Origin: Perognathus longimembris pacificus
Taxonomy: Eukaryota; Chordata; Mammalia; Rodentia; Heteromyidae
Assembly: GCF_023159225.1 (NCBI RefSeq)
Contig: NC_063181.1
Coordinates: forward strand, 9,073,606-9,137,605
Length of the DNA stretch: 64,000 nt
Direction of reading: 5' to 3'
The notes beneath the pieces are model-generated. The model saw only the letters and a program-made list of their open reading frames with translations, made no database searches and was not told the DNA's origin. This document shows, one piece after another, positions 44,393 through 55,244 of this stretch; the first letter of the stretch is position 1; each line of letters opens with the position of its first letter. Made by a program: the position numbers and the translations under genes.

Positions 44393-46254
44393 CTGTGAAG
44401 ATTGAATGAGTGGCAATGGCAGGTTAGAATGAGCCGCCATCTTCAGATGGCTGCCTGAAGCCAACGTGCTGGGGTGAGATGTGAGGGCCATCCACCAACC
44501 TTGTCCTTCTGCACCCTCAGTGCTACCCCTTGCTCCTCCACACCATTTGCCTTCAAATGAGTCAATAAATAGACAGACGAGCCAACTTCGGCATTAGAAT
44601 ATTTGCAAAGTGTGACTCTCACAACAACAGACACATGCAATAATCCATTTCGGCGTGGGGTGAATTTATCCAACCAAAGGGCCATCATTGGTGTCAAAGG
44701 CAGTTAGCATCATGCTGCCTCTGTATCTATTCCTTGTTAGCTCTCCAACATTGAACAGTAAACACATTCACTGTTTTGCAAACCTCTTCTAAACAAACAT
44801 CCTGACAGCAGTGTTAACCATTTTCCCTCCCTTCCAGCATCCCTCCCCATATGCTTTGTCTTGCCCATGCTCTCTCATTTCAGAACTTTTCAAGTTCAAG
44901 CTCCCGGGAGCCTGCTGAGCCCAGAAGCAGAAGCTAAGGAAAGTTCCAGCAGAGTATTTTCTTTCTTGATCTCCTTTCTCTTCACCACAGCTAAAAATAC
45001 ACATGTCTCCACCCCACCTTGTCAATTTCCCTGTAATTAGAAGGGCCGCTAGAGTCTCACCTGCCAAATCTGTACCCCAGAACAGAACGTAGGGAACAGG
45101 TGGGAAAGGTAGGGATGGGGGAAGGAAGAGCTGGGGTAGAAGGAGCCCAGACTTCCATGCTACAAGCTGATGATTAGGGAAGGGAAAGAAGGGTGGGCTT
45201 CTATTCCTAGGGGGATATGACTGATGGCCATGTCCTTTCCCAGTACATTTGTCATGTTTCCTCAGGTGCTGGGTATGTGAATAAGACAAGTCTTCAGTTT
45301 TCTTGCAGCTCTGGGATTGTGGTATGGTGCAATGGCATTTAAACATTAACATTGGTTATTTCTGGTATAGGGAGTTTATTTCTGGTAGGAGCGTGAATAA
45401 CATGGTACTCTTGGTGTTTTCCTTTTGTTGTTCTTTTTAGAAAACATAACAAACATGGATACTTTATAAAAAGAGAAATTTGTGATGGTGAGTTTTCCTA
45501 GGAGCACCCAGCTTTTGAAGTGAGAGGGACTCTAGTTGAAGACAATTTCACAACTACAGAATAATTGATTAAATTTTTGTCTATACAAGAATACAGAGAA
45601 GGCATTGCTAGAGCAGAGTTTAAAGTGGAGACAGGTGATGGGTGGAACTGAGGGCTGGCTATGGGCTACGTTGCAGAGGGGACTGGCATTTCTCTGTTCT
45701 CAGCCAAGGGAATGGATGCATATGGTGGCAGGAGTTGGTATTTCAGGAAGATCTCAATGTCTCCCCATAACCAACCTCCTAGGGCATCTACTTGGCTTAA
45801 AAAATCCTTGGAGGCAGAAGCTGACCAGTTCTGTCACGATTATTATTCTATAGACATATTATTATGGTATTAGGACAAGATTGAGTGGATTGTGGCAGAG
45901 CCTTGGGTAGATTCTGGTCTGTTTGGGTGAGGGTTGTCTCTTGAGAAGGCCTGCTACACAGACATGAAGTGAAAGGAAGTGTCGTCTTAGGAGTTTGTTT
46001 GAAAGGTCACCTAGTGACTAAGGGGAAAGGAGGGAGAGTAGAAACAGAGAGGTCAGTGAGGAGATTCTCCCAATAGTATACTTGGAGATTGTGAGAGCCT
46101 GACCTTGGGTGGGTGTGAAGGGGGTGTGGGAATTGATGAACTTGTGTATTTCCAGGGAGGGGAAGAGCAGGAGGGAGATGAGAATGAGTCTATCTGTAGT
46201 CCCAGGAGGAAGGGTGGCTGCCAATCATAGCAGAGAGCTCAGCTGCAGCATTGA
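44393..46254. other. unique sequence, no supported gene
   Basis: Holds the longest open frame of the window (44,789-45,352, - strand, 187 codons; Pro/Ser/His-rich). I recognise no domain, signal or exon structure, so it is not called. Confidence 0.4.
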
Positions 46255-46350
46255 GAAGCAGAAGGGGGGAAGAGGAGGAGAGAGGAGGGGAGAAGAGAAG
46301 GCAGAGGAAAAGCAGGAGGAGGCAGAGGCAAGGCGGAAGATGAGATAAAA
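46255..46350. repeat. purine-rich (GGA/GAA) tract
   Basis: About 95 bases almost entirely A/G on +. It creates an Arg/Glu/Lys-rich artefact frame. Confidence 0.85.
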
Positions 46351-47071
46351 GAGGAAGAAGTTGTTCTAATTTGTAGTTTGGGTTGGACCTAAGCATTGAG
46401 ACAGATCACTCAGATCCTTAGTGGAGAAGAGGTGAGAGACAAGGGGGCAACCATGTGACCCTAACTCCCGGGAGCTGGTAGAAGAGGGAGATGGGATGAG
46501 AAGACCCCTCCTACTTTTCCTCTGTGCTCTCTAGGCAGTCCACAGGGGTCTCAGGAACAAACGCTTCAGCCTTTCCCACCAGTGCTCTCTGTTCTTCGTG
46601 AACGCTTCTGGGATCAGTATCCTGGTTTTGGCTTGACCTGAGCGTCATTCATTTTGACATACAATGGTGCTCTGCTGTGTGTTGTACTTTACCATGCTAG
46701 GTCTCTTTCCCAAGTGCAACCTCCTGGATTGAATGCATCAGACATTGTCCTCCAATATCCCAGGGAACACCAGCCCAACACGGTATTTGGCCACCAATGG
46801 GGCTCTGTCATCAGATGTGTCTTGAAGGTTCTATCTTTCTTGCTCTCCCATCCATATTCTGTATTGTGGAAGATGACCATTTCTGCCACCCTAGCAGTGT
46901 ATCCCGAAGTTTCAAGTCAACATTTAGCATTAATATGGCAATGACATCTAAATCTTGTTTCCCACAAGGCCAAGAAAGTATTTATCTGTCTTTGCCTGTC
47001 CATTCTCATTTGTTTATATCAGGCTTTATAGTGGCTTGATTTATTTTTAAAACATTTTTCAAGTTAAAAAG

Positions 47072-47073
<2 letters not shown>
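46351..47073. other. unique sequence, nothing recognised
   Basis: No gene or repeat is recognised. Confidence 0.4.
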
Positions 47074-47124
<51 letters not shown>

Positions 47125-47322
47125 TGATACTGGGGCTTCATGCCTGCTAGCAAAGCACTCTACTAGTTGATGCATACTTCTTAGTGCTTTGGCTTTTGAG
47201 TGTGTTTTTCAATAGGGTCTTGAGCTAATTTGTCCCTAGTGATTGATGGACCATGATTCTCCTGTCTTTGCCTTCCTGAGTAACTGAGATTGCAGGTGTA
47301 TACCACCATACCAGGCTTGATT
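47074..47322 (-). mobile_element. composite B1-Geo SINE with (CA)n tail
   Basis: A (GT)n run at 47,074-47,122 joins a Geo-type monomer (GTGATACTGGGGCTTCATGC, AAAGCACTCTACTAGTTGAT). A B1-like head follows (ATAGGGTCTTGAGCTAATTT, CTGAGTAACTGAGATTGCAG, TATACCACCATACCAGGC). Confidence 0.65.
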
Positions 47323-47934
47323 TATTTTTTTATTCCATTCTTCCTTAGCACCTATAGCCTTCCTGTTTCCATCTGTATCAATTGCTCCCTCCACCTACTG
47401 CAGAGTTAACATGGGGGAATCTGCTTTTCAGTTTTTTTGTTTTTTTTTCTAAGATTTGCTCCTCCCTGGAGCCCTGCTTCTTGGGAGTCATGTTTTCTCT
47501 TTATGCATTTCTTTCTCTTATCCTCTGCTACATACATAATAACTTCCTAAGAATCCGAATGCCTTGGAGGTTTAAAAATAGCCTTTCTCTGTCCTCACAC
47601 TAGAATTATAGTTTAGTTGGGAATTTAATTCCAGGTTGAAAATAAATTTCTCTCCGAATTTTGTCTGCCAGCATCACATGTGATTATTGAGAAGTCAATT
47701 GTCTTTCTTATTTGGTGTCTTTTGATGTGACATTTTTCCTTTCTGGAAGCATTTAAGAGATTATCTTTAGCTCAGTTGCTCTAAAATTTCACGAGGAGCC
47801 TTGATGTGAAGTCTTTATTCATTTATTTTGCTGGGCAATCAGAGAGCTATTTCCATCAGGAAACTCATGTGTTTTAGTTCATGGATAATGATTTTGTAGC
47901 AAACATTAGATGCCTTTTGTCTTTCTGCTTTTCT
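47323..47934. other. unique AT-rich sequence, nothing recognised
   Basis: No gene or repeat is recognised. Confidence 0.35.
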
Positions 47935-48033
47935 TCTCCTTCTCCCTCCCTGTCTCCCTCTTTCCCCTCCCTCTTTCTTTCATCCCTGATGCTGCCCTCC
48001 TCCTCCCTCTCTCCACTCCACCCCCCCCCCCCA
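47935..48033. repeat. pyrimidine-rich tract ending in poly-C
   Basis: CTCCCTCC/TTTC mixture ending in a run of about 12 C. Confidence 0.85.
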
Positions 48034-48374
48034 AATCACAATGCCTATTGGAACATTGTTGAACCTCTTGGGTTTTTCTCATTTGCTATGTTTTTATTTT
48101 TTGTCATTGTCTTTTATTTTCTTCATTTTGAGAGATCCCTTTGTGGTTGTCTTTCATTGATTCTATTCAAACTTTAATTTAAGCTATCATATTTACCTTC
48201 CAGAATGTGTGCTCTGTTCAGTTTCTGCTTTTCTAAAAAATTATATCCTAATTTTTGTTCTAGGCATGTAATTTTTCTCATCTTAAAAATTATTCTGTTC
48301 TCTATGTTGTGTCTTCCAGGTTTGTTCCCTGGGTTCATGTCCACTATTATCTTACATAGTTCATAGTTGTCATT

Positions 48375-48560
48375 CAAATTTAAGAGTAAATGCCTAAAAG
48401 GGCTATTTAGGAGACTCAAGTGGACTAAGAGGAGGGAGGACAAGAGAGGGTTAAGGACAGCTGAAGATCATCAAAGTATGCTATATGTATATATGGAAAT
48501 GTCACAATGAAACTGTTTTGAAAAACTCATATATTCTAATAGACAAAAGTTTTAAAGAAG
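48375..48560 (+). mobile_element. old L1 3' end
   Basis: GGGCTATTTAGGAGACTCAA, then a purine-rich GGAGGGAGGACAAGAGAGGG, then TATGTATATATGGAAATGTC and ACAATGAAACTG follow the rodent L1 3' UTR order. Confidence 0.45.
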
Positions 48561-48712
48561 AGTAAGGCTCTCAAAACCATCACATGTTCCATGTGTGTAT
48601 GTGTATGTGTGTATGTTAGGGAAGTAACACATATTACTTGGTTTTACTGTGGAGTCATCAAGAGCCAACCAGGATGTAGATACTTCTACTTTTACTTAAA
48701 AAACTATATGTT

Positions 48713-48946
48713 GCTGGGTGCCAGTGTTTTACACTCATAATCCTGGCTACTCAGGAGGCTGAAATCTGAGGATCGTGGTTCAAAGCCAGCCCAGGCAGGA
48801 AAGTCCATGAGAGACTTATCTCCAATGAGCCACCAGAAAACTGTAAGTAGAGCTGTGGTTCAAGTGGTAGAGCACTAGCTTTGAGCTGAAGAGTTCAGGG
48901 ATAGCTCCGAGACCCCAAAGTTCAAGTATCACAACTGACCAAAAAA
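48713..48946 (+). mobile_element. composite B1-Geo SINE
   Basis: Head: GCTGGGTGCCAGTGTTTTAC, ATCCTGGCTACTCAGGAGGC and GGTTCAAAGCCAGCCCAGGC, clearly 7SL/B1-like. It is joined through CCACCAGAAAACTG to a Geo monomer (AGAGCTGTGGTTCAAGTGGT, AGCACTAGCTTTGAGC, AAGTTCAAGTATC) and a short A tail. This + strand copy shows the head-to-tail order most clearly. Confidence 0.85.
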
Positions 48947-49121
48947 TATTATGTTCTTTTTATTATCCTTAAGTAGTTGTACTGACTTTTATAAGTGGAG
49001 AAATCAGTGAATTCAATTTCTTCAGGAAAAAAAAATCTTGCTCTTTGTCTCTGTCTCTCTGTTTCTCACGCATACTCTTATTTTTATTGCTACTGCCATT
49101 CCTATATCTGGTTTGATTCTT

Positions 49122-49329
49122 TTTTTTTTTTTTTTGGCCAGTCCTGGGGCTTGGACTCAGGGCCTGAGCACTGTCCCTGGCTTCCTTTTTGCTCAAGGCT
49201 AGCACTCTGCCACTTGAGCCACAGCGCCACTTCTGGCCATTTTCTGTATATGTGGTGCTGGGGAATTGAACCCAGGGCCTCATGTATATGAGGCAAGCAC
49301 TCTTGCCACTAGGCCATATCCCCAGCCCC
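49122..49329 (-). mobile_element. young IDL-Geo SINE
   Basis: Same structure as at 15,791. A T run at 49,119-49,135 is the tail. Flanked by a perfect 15-bp duplication TCTGGTTTGATTCTT (49,107-49,121 and 49,330-49,344). Confidence 0.92.
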
Positions 49330-49377
49330 TCTGGTTTGATTCTTGAGGCTGGAGAATGGAGCCAGGGAGGGTTTTTT

Positions 49378-49487
49378 TTTTAAGTTTTTATTATAAAACT
49401 GATGTACATAGAGGTCACAGTTTCATACGTTAGGCATTGGATACATTTCTTGTACTGTTTATTACCTTGTCCCTCATACCCCCCCCC
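49378..49487 (-). mobile_element. short retroposon with AATAAA and poly(A), probably a truncated young L1 3' end
   Basis: On the - strand: a G run, then TATGAGGGACAAGGTAATAA, AACAGTACAAGAAATGTATC, a GTATGAAACTGTGACC block and TATAATAAAAACTTA. A 16-bp duplication CCAGGGAGGGTTTTTT flanks it (49,362-49,377 and 49,488-49,503). Apart from the G run it starts within a base or two of the 1,184-1,295 copy. Confidence 0.75.
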
Positions 49488-49503
49488 CCAGGGAGGGTTT
49501 TTT

Positions 49504-50284
49504 GTTTTGTGTTTTTCTTTTTTCTGTTCAGGATACACAAATTCACTGACTTCTGTTTTGAACCTAAGACACCATTCTGCTTCTCTCTTCCTAAATCTGG
49601 GTCCTTCCAGTTCACTACAGTTAAGAGGACCCACTTCTTCTGCTCAGCAAGAGGAACAGTGCCATGGCCCTTCAAGGCTGGAAGAAGAGCTGGGGGGGGG
49701 GTCCAACTGTTCTACACATTGACTCCAACCACATTGATCTCAACCCTGTCCACTGATTCTGCTGGGTCTGGTGACTCCCTCTACCAAGTTGTCTGGTGGC
49801 TTTGCAATGAATCAGCTCACGGTTATGGGCATTCCTCCTCAGGCTCTTGGAGAGCAGCTGCCTCTAGTCTTCTAAACCGGATGCTGCTATTCCATCCTGC
49901 TTGAGAAAGGGAGTGGAAATCATGTCTCCATACCGGAGTCTCTCTTTCTCTGTAGCCCTTGTTCCATCACATTCGAGAGTGTCATAAATGTTAACATTCC
50001 ACAATTTAGTATTTTAATCAGAAAAATCCAGCATATGTTTTTGTGCAAGCTGAATAATAAGGAAATTTGTGCAGGCTGAACAATAAGAACATTGTTTTTC
50101 TTCCTCTTGGGATTTACAGGGAGAAATGCAGTCTGGTGATAGGGCCACTGGCCGCAGTGCTTGACGGTCTCTGTGGAGAGCCTGGCAGAGTGTCAGCTCT
50201 GACCCCATGCCAGCCCTGGGCACTGGGTATGGGCTTGGCTTTTCAAGTCATTGATTGTATATCCCTCTTCTTTGAGCACTGACA
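49504..50284. other. unique sequence, nothing recognised
   Basis: A short direct repeat of a GCTGAA-AATAAG phrase occurs near 50,050-50,095. No gene is recognised. Confidence 0.4.
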
Positions 50285-50481
50285 TTGTCTTAATCCAGGT
50301 TCTGCTGTTGTCAAAGAATGCCACAGATTCAATATATTTTTTTAAAATAAACAACAGACGTTTGCTTGGCTCATGGACCAAGAAGCTAAGAAATCCAAGG
50401 CCAAAATGCTGCGTTTGGTGAGATTCTCCTTGCTGCATCCCAATACGGTAGAGGGCACAGGATGACAGCACAGGCAGACAG

Positions 50482-50519
50482 ACACACACACACACCACAT
50501 ACACATAGACAGACAGACA

Positions 50520-50585
<66 letters not shown>
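50482..50585. repeat. (CA)n microsatellite with GACA variants
   Basis: A 65-base CA run at 50,521-50,585, preceded by CACACAC and AGACAGAC variants. The long Cys/Val frames on - come from it. Confidence 0.97.
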
Positions 50586-50589
<4 letters not shown>

Positions 50590-50608
50590 CTGAACTTCTT
50601 TTATCCAG

Positions 50609-50674
50609 AGCCTACATTCATGGTAACTAACTCATTCTTAAGCAGGAATGAGTTAGTTACCATGAATGTAGGCT
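50609..50674. repeat. perfect 29-bp inverted repeat with 8-nt loop
   Basis: Arm 1 (50,609-50,637) begins AGCCTACATTCATGGTAACT; arm 2 (50,646-50,674) is its exact reverse complement, ending AGTTACCATGAATGTAGGCT. The loop is TTAAGCAG. All 29 pairs are Watson-Crick. The arms are mixed-composition unique sequence. Confidence 0.98.
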
Positions 50675-50790
50675 ACTGTATTTAGGACATCAGAACCTTT
50701 AGCCTAATCACTCTTTAAAGAGTCCTTTCTCAGTACTGTGGAATTGGAGATGAACTTTCCACCATATAAACTAGGGGGACATGTTCAAAG

Positions 50791-51829
50791 CAGTGGATCT
50801 ATTGGAGTTTCCATCAGAAACACACACAGATAGCTATCTTTGCCCATTGTTACCCATCACCCAAGGCTTGGAGAATTCTACTCTCCTTTAGTTGGTAACA
50901 CTCTCCACCCATGTCAAATTTAGGTTTTTCTTCCATACAGGTGCTGGTTTGGGGCTCTGAAACATAAAATACTACCCACTTCGCTGTAAAGCACTGGGAC
51001 AGCTGGGCAGAATAATGTGAGGTGGAGCTATTCCTAAATTGTACATGCTGGTGCAGTGTGCTTATGAAACTCTCAGACCAGAATGCTGATTCTGACTCTG
51101 GCTGGAATGGATGCTCACTTTCATGGACTTCACCACTTTTTCTTCAAGAGCCACCCCTTTCCTCTGCTCCCTTCTTATTTCTGCCATTCTCCTTTCCACT
51201 CATTCCCCCCCCCTTCTGTTTCCCCACTACTGCTTCTGCCCTTTCCTAGATCTTCCTCTCTCTCTCTATTCCCTCCTCCTATTTTCCAGTCTCTTCTCTT
51301 TTGTGATACTTTTTTTTTGTATTACGCTGTGCTATCTATATATTTTAAATCTCAGAGGTGTATCTGCTAATTGTACTTTGAAGGAAATAATTATGCAAGT
51401 TAAAATGATTAGATAATGAAAGCATTCTCTAGGGCTGGCTTCATTATCAAATGATGCTGAGAATGGGATGGGAACCGAGATCATTTCTAGCAAGACTAGC
51501 AGGACAGTCCAGCTCCCTTGGGGAACTCACTCTGGTAGCAATATTGGATGTTCTGTTGCTTTCTAGGAAGGCAATGATCAGAGAGCTCCATAACGAGGTT
51601 CAGAGATGAGACTTCCATGGTGACTTTAGACCCCCAAATGAAAGTCCTTTGGGACTGGGCATGGAGGTCAAGGATGAGGGTCCGGGACTGTGTGCCTCTG
51701 TTGGGGGACTGAGGAGAAGAAGTAATTGCTAGGAGGAGAGAATAAAAGGGAAACACATTCCCACTTTCGAAAGCCTGCTAGTTTACACAGGGATTGCTTG
51801 TTGCTCAGAGGGCTTAAGTTACAAGCCCC
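50791..51829. other. unique sequence with pyrimidine-rich part
   Basis: A C/T-rich stretch at about 51,150-51,300 gives several artefact frames. No exon or repeat family is recognised. Confidence 0.4.
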
Positions 51830-51990
51830 GATCTGAAGGTCAGTCAGCTCTAGCACTGACTAGATGTATGGTTTTCCATAGTCTCCTTCACTTCTCAAAT
51901 GCCTCTGTTTTTCAGTTCTACAAATGGAAGGTAATGAAGGTGGCTTAAATGAGTTTTTGAGAATTGAATAAGTATCTGAAAGTTCACGAC
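51830..51990 (+). mobile_element. MIR element
   Basis: TGACTAGATGTATGGTTTTC, CTCTGTTTTTCAGTTCTACA, AATGGAAGGTAATGAAGGTG and TTTTTGAGAATTGAATAAGT follow the MIR consensus from 5' to 3'. Confidence 0.55.
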
Positions 51991-52899
51991 AGGGATTTAG
52001 GTCCAAGGCTTCTGCTCTCACCCACTCTGCCATAGAATAGGATTGCAGCAAGTGTTCGGATCAAATTAATCTCTTCTTTAAACTCAGGAAAGAGGCCACT
52101 TTAAAGACCTTCTGGGCCAAGAAGTACCCAGTGAGATGTGTACTGCCGGGAGGAATGTGAGATGCATTCTAGGATTTGAGCAGAAAGGAAGGTAGACAAT
52201 TTCTCCCTGGGTTACTCTTGCTGGATTCTGAGATCTCTGCACCACTGGCCTTCCTGTAACCTTTGCCCAGTTTTCAGTTGGTCCATGGCCCTCTTGGACT
52301 GAGGTCAGCATCCTGCACCAGGCCCACAGGTAACAAAGGGAATGGTTCCACAGGCATTGTCACAGGCCAGCTATGCTATCTTAGGACCCACGAGGAAGGA
52401 AGGCAGCCCAGAGCAGTTTCTAACTGTGCCTCGTTTCTGCCTCTGACCCTGAGTTAAAGGTTTAGGCACAAGCACAGAGCAACCCTGCGGAAGGGATGAT
52501 GCTAACTTCAGGATTTAACTCCCTTCTGTCCCCTTGGGAAGAAAGACCAGGAGCTGAATTCATTCAAGCATGCCCCCATCCTGACAGCTCAGCCACCCTC
52601 CCGGGCTTCCTGGAGGTCTTGGCGCCCATCCTAGGGAACTGCTGTTACAGTTGCCAGGTTTGGCAACTAAAAATATGCATCTCCCAGTTCCATGTGCGTT
52701 TCAGATTAAAAAGCAGACACGTTTGTAAGTATATCCCATGCAATATTTAGAACAGTGTATGCCAATAGAAGTGTTGTTTATCTGGAAAGATTTCCTCTGG
52801 AATACGTGAAGCTGGGATGCTAACCACAAAACGTCTCTGGAGGCCATGCAACCAGATCCAGCCAGAGCAGGGATCAAAGAGGTCCAGCCCAGCATGGAA
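51991..52899. other. unique sequence, nothing recognised
   Basis: No gene or repeat is recognised. Confidence 0.4.
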
Positions 52900-53045
52900 G
52901 AACTAACATCCAGCAAGAATCTATCCTTGCCCACACTTGATCTCAGCCTTCTGCCTTCAGGACTGTGAGACCGTACAGTTCCCTTGTTTAAACCATCTAG
53001 TTTGTGGTGCATTGTAATGAGACACTTAGGATTCTCTCTGGGCCT
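52900..53045 (+). mobile_element. MLT1-like LTR 3' end
   Basis: ACACTTGATCTCAGCCTTCT, TCAGGACTGTGAGACC, TTGTTTAAACCATCTAGTTT and GTGGTGCATTGTAATGAGAC match the 3' end of MLT1-type LTRs. Its 5' boundary could not be placed. Confidence 0.5.
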
Positions 53046-53689
53046 CTGGCTCCACTCTCTGAGACGTGTTTTCTTTTCTGTAGGAAATTATCCCTATCTG
53101 CAGCTGAGTAGCTTTCTCAGCCTGACTTCTGCTTACAGAAATGGGGGTTTAGAGATCACTTTTGGAATTGTCTCCTCACTTTTACTCCAATATTGTATAA
53201 TATGTGTGGATAAAGAAAGCTCTCTTTAAAAAAAAATTGTGGGCTTCCTCTTCCTATGAATCTTGTCAGACTTTCCTCCATGTCCTCAAAGCCTTGTGTA
53301 TAATTTAAGGATCATGTGTTATTGGCTTAGTCCTCAGTCTGCCACTACTAAAAGGTAATGAATGCACTCTTTAGGACAGGGCCTAGTGGAAGGTCTTTCA
53401 ATCTGAGGCATTTCTCAAAGGAGATAGTGAGAGAAGACACTCTCACTCTTTTTCATTCCTGGCCTTAGAAAACTAACCGTAACAAGTGTGTTGATTTCCT
53501 ACAAGCCAATTCCCTTCAGATTTTGAGACGGATCTTTGTCTAACTGAGAAGATCTAGTCTCTGTCTTTTAGAAGTTTACCAGTGGGTTTTTAGAAGAATC
53601 CCCTCGTTTGATCTTCATGCTGAGGCTATTTCTTATCTAAGAAACTTTGTCTGCCAAGAGATGAGAAACAGTTTTAATTTTTCCAAACC
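53046..53689. other. unique sequence, nothing recognised
   Basis: No gene or repeat is recognised. Confidence 0.35.
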
Positions 53690-53930
53690 AGCCAACTGCG
53701 GGGCCTTTTCTCTTTCCTCTAAAATCGGCCTGCACGCTGAACCTCTTCTTTCTTAGCGCTGGCAGTTCCTTATCACACACAGCTGGAAGCAGCCAGATGA
53801 TGCTTTCAACATTGCGTTTGAGAGCTTCTTAACTTAATCGACAAGCTCATTAAGTACTGTCTCTCTTTCAAGTTTTTGTAGGCAACACTTTTTCAATTAT
53901 TTTGCCACTCCATAACATGAGTAACCCTTC
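53690..53930. promoter_or_regulatory. conserved-looking island
   Basis: Repeat-free DNA with TTCTTAACTTAATCGACAAG, CTCATTAAGTACTGTCTCTC and TTTTTCAATTATTTTGCC. Composition alone supports the call. Confidence 0.25.
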
Positions 53931-54109
53931 TCTTAGCCTCTAATAATTTCCTCACTATCTTTCTAGCATACCCTAAAAGATTATTTCACATTTTCCCAGC
54001 ATCTTCTAGCAACTTATTCCCTAACTTCCCAGATCTATCTTCTACCTTGTCCTAAAGCCAATGCCACATGTTTTGGGGTTTTGTGATGGCAGTACCCCAC
54101 TTCTAGATA

Positions 54110-54640
54110 TGAATTGCTTTAGCAGTTATCTGCTGCTGTGGAACAAATCACTCCAAATTTCTGGGGTTTCAAACAAGAATGATTTATTTGCTCACCCTTC
54201 TGTGGTTCACACATTTGGGTGGACTTAGCTTGGAAGGCTTATCTCTGTTCCACATGATACTGGCTAGGCTCCGTCATACACTCATGGTCAGTTGTCAGTT
54301 TGTTTGTGAGCTGGCTGATCAAGATGGCCTCGTTCCCATCCCTTCCAGTTGGCTGGGGCTACCAATCACAGTGTCTGTCTTTTCTTCCATGTGGCCTCTC
54401 TACCAGAAAGTCTAGGCTTTCTGTGTCGGGGTGGCCACATTCCAAGAGAATAAGCTTTAATGTGTGAGCGCTTAGAAATCCCTGGCATGTATCACACTGC
54501 TAATGTTCCACTGGCTGACAAGAAGGCCACATGGATGAACTCAAGTAGGCTAAATAAGGGAATAAATTTGGGGAGGCATGGGCCATTGGGGACCATTCCT
54601 ACCACAATCCATCAATCCATCATGTGCTCTATCCTCATTC
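54110..54640 (-). mobile_element. ancient LTR-like interspersed repeat
   Basis: AGTTATCTGCTGCTGTGGAA, AATCACTCCAAATTTCTGGG, TGATTTATTTGCTCACCCTT, CAGTTGGCTGGGGCTACC and CACATTCCAAGAGAATAAGC follow a common mammalian repeat phrase ('ctgctgtgtaacaaac...'). The exact family is not certain. Confidence 0.45.
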
Positions 54641-55024
54641 ATCCGCTCTTGCTGACTTCGAGAATTTATTTTTTTCTATTAGAAAATTCTGACACGTATC
54701 TCTATCCAGATCTTGCTCTTCTTGGGAAGATTACAGAAATTTCCCTGTCTTCCTCTAGAGTGGAATCATGTGACTAGTAATGGCCTGTGAATTGTGGGCA
54801 AAGCGTTTATACGGTATTTCCAGACAGAGAATATATTTCTAGCTTGAATACCTTTATTCTCTTGTTTCCTGCTTTGCTATGAGAATCCTGAAGTTTCTGT
54901 AGCGAGTACTGTGGCTTCTTTTGGCTGGCTAGTCGTTGAGAGATGACTACATGAAAGAGAAATCCCTACCCTGATCTCCATACTTTCATTGCATCTGTAC
55001 AAAGAGCTAGCAATGAACCTTTAT

Positions 55025-55228
55025 TTGTTTTGTTTTTGTTGCCAGTCCTGGGGCGTGGACTCAGGGCCTGAGCACTGTCCCTGGCTTCTTTTTGCTCAAG
55101 GCTAGCACTCTACCTCTTGAGCCACAGCACCACTTCCGACTTTTTTCTATACGTGGTGCTGAGGAATCGAACTCAGGGCTTCATGTATACGAGGTGAGCA
55201 CTTTACCACTAGGCCAAATTCCCAGCCC
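55025..55228 (-). mobile_element. IDL-Geo SINE
   Basis: Same structure as at 15,791 with slightly more changes and a short tail. Flanked by a perfect 16-bp duplication AGCAATGAACCTTTAT (55,009-55,024 and 55,229-55,244). Confidence 0.9.
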
Positions 55229-55244
55229 AGCAATGAACCTTTAT

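Larger units (their letters stand above)
50285..50790 (-). mobile_element. MaLR-like LTR, reverse orientation, interrupted
   Basis: CAGGTTCTGCTGTTGTCAAA, TTTGCTTGGCTCATGGACCA, CTTTAGCCTAATCACTCTTT and ACTAGGGGGACATGTTCAAA mark the reverse MaLR order. The interior has been replaced or expanded by a long (CA)n run and the inverted repeat at 50,609-50,674. Confidence 0.5.

Noticed and set aside
44789..45352. 187-codon open frame on the - strand, the longest in the window
   Set aside because: No domain, signal peptide or known protein similarity is recognised; composition is Pro/Ser/His-rich and no splice context is evident. Frames of this length occur by chance in 64 kb.
50193..50585. 130-codon Cys/Val-rich frame on the - strand
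   Set aside because: Translation of the (CA)n microsatellite; the same applies to similar frames at 5.1-5.4, 11.0-11.2, 27.2-27.5 and 57.3-57.5 kb.
50609..50674. Calling the inverted repeat a microRNA gene
   Set aside because: The stem is fully paired without the bulges usual for miRNA precursors, and there is no expression or conservation evidence.
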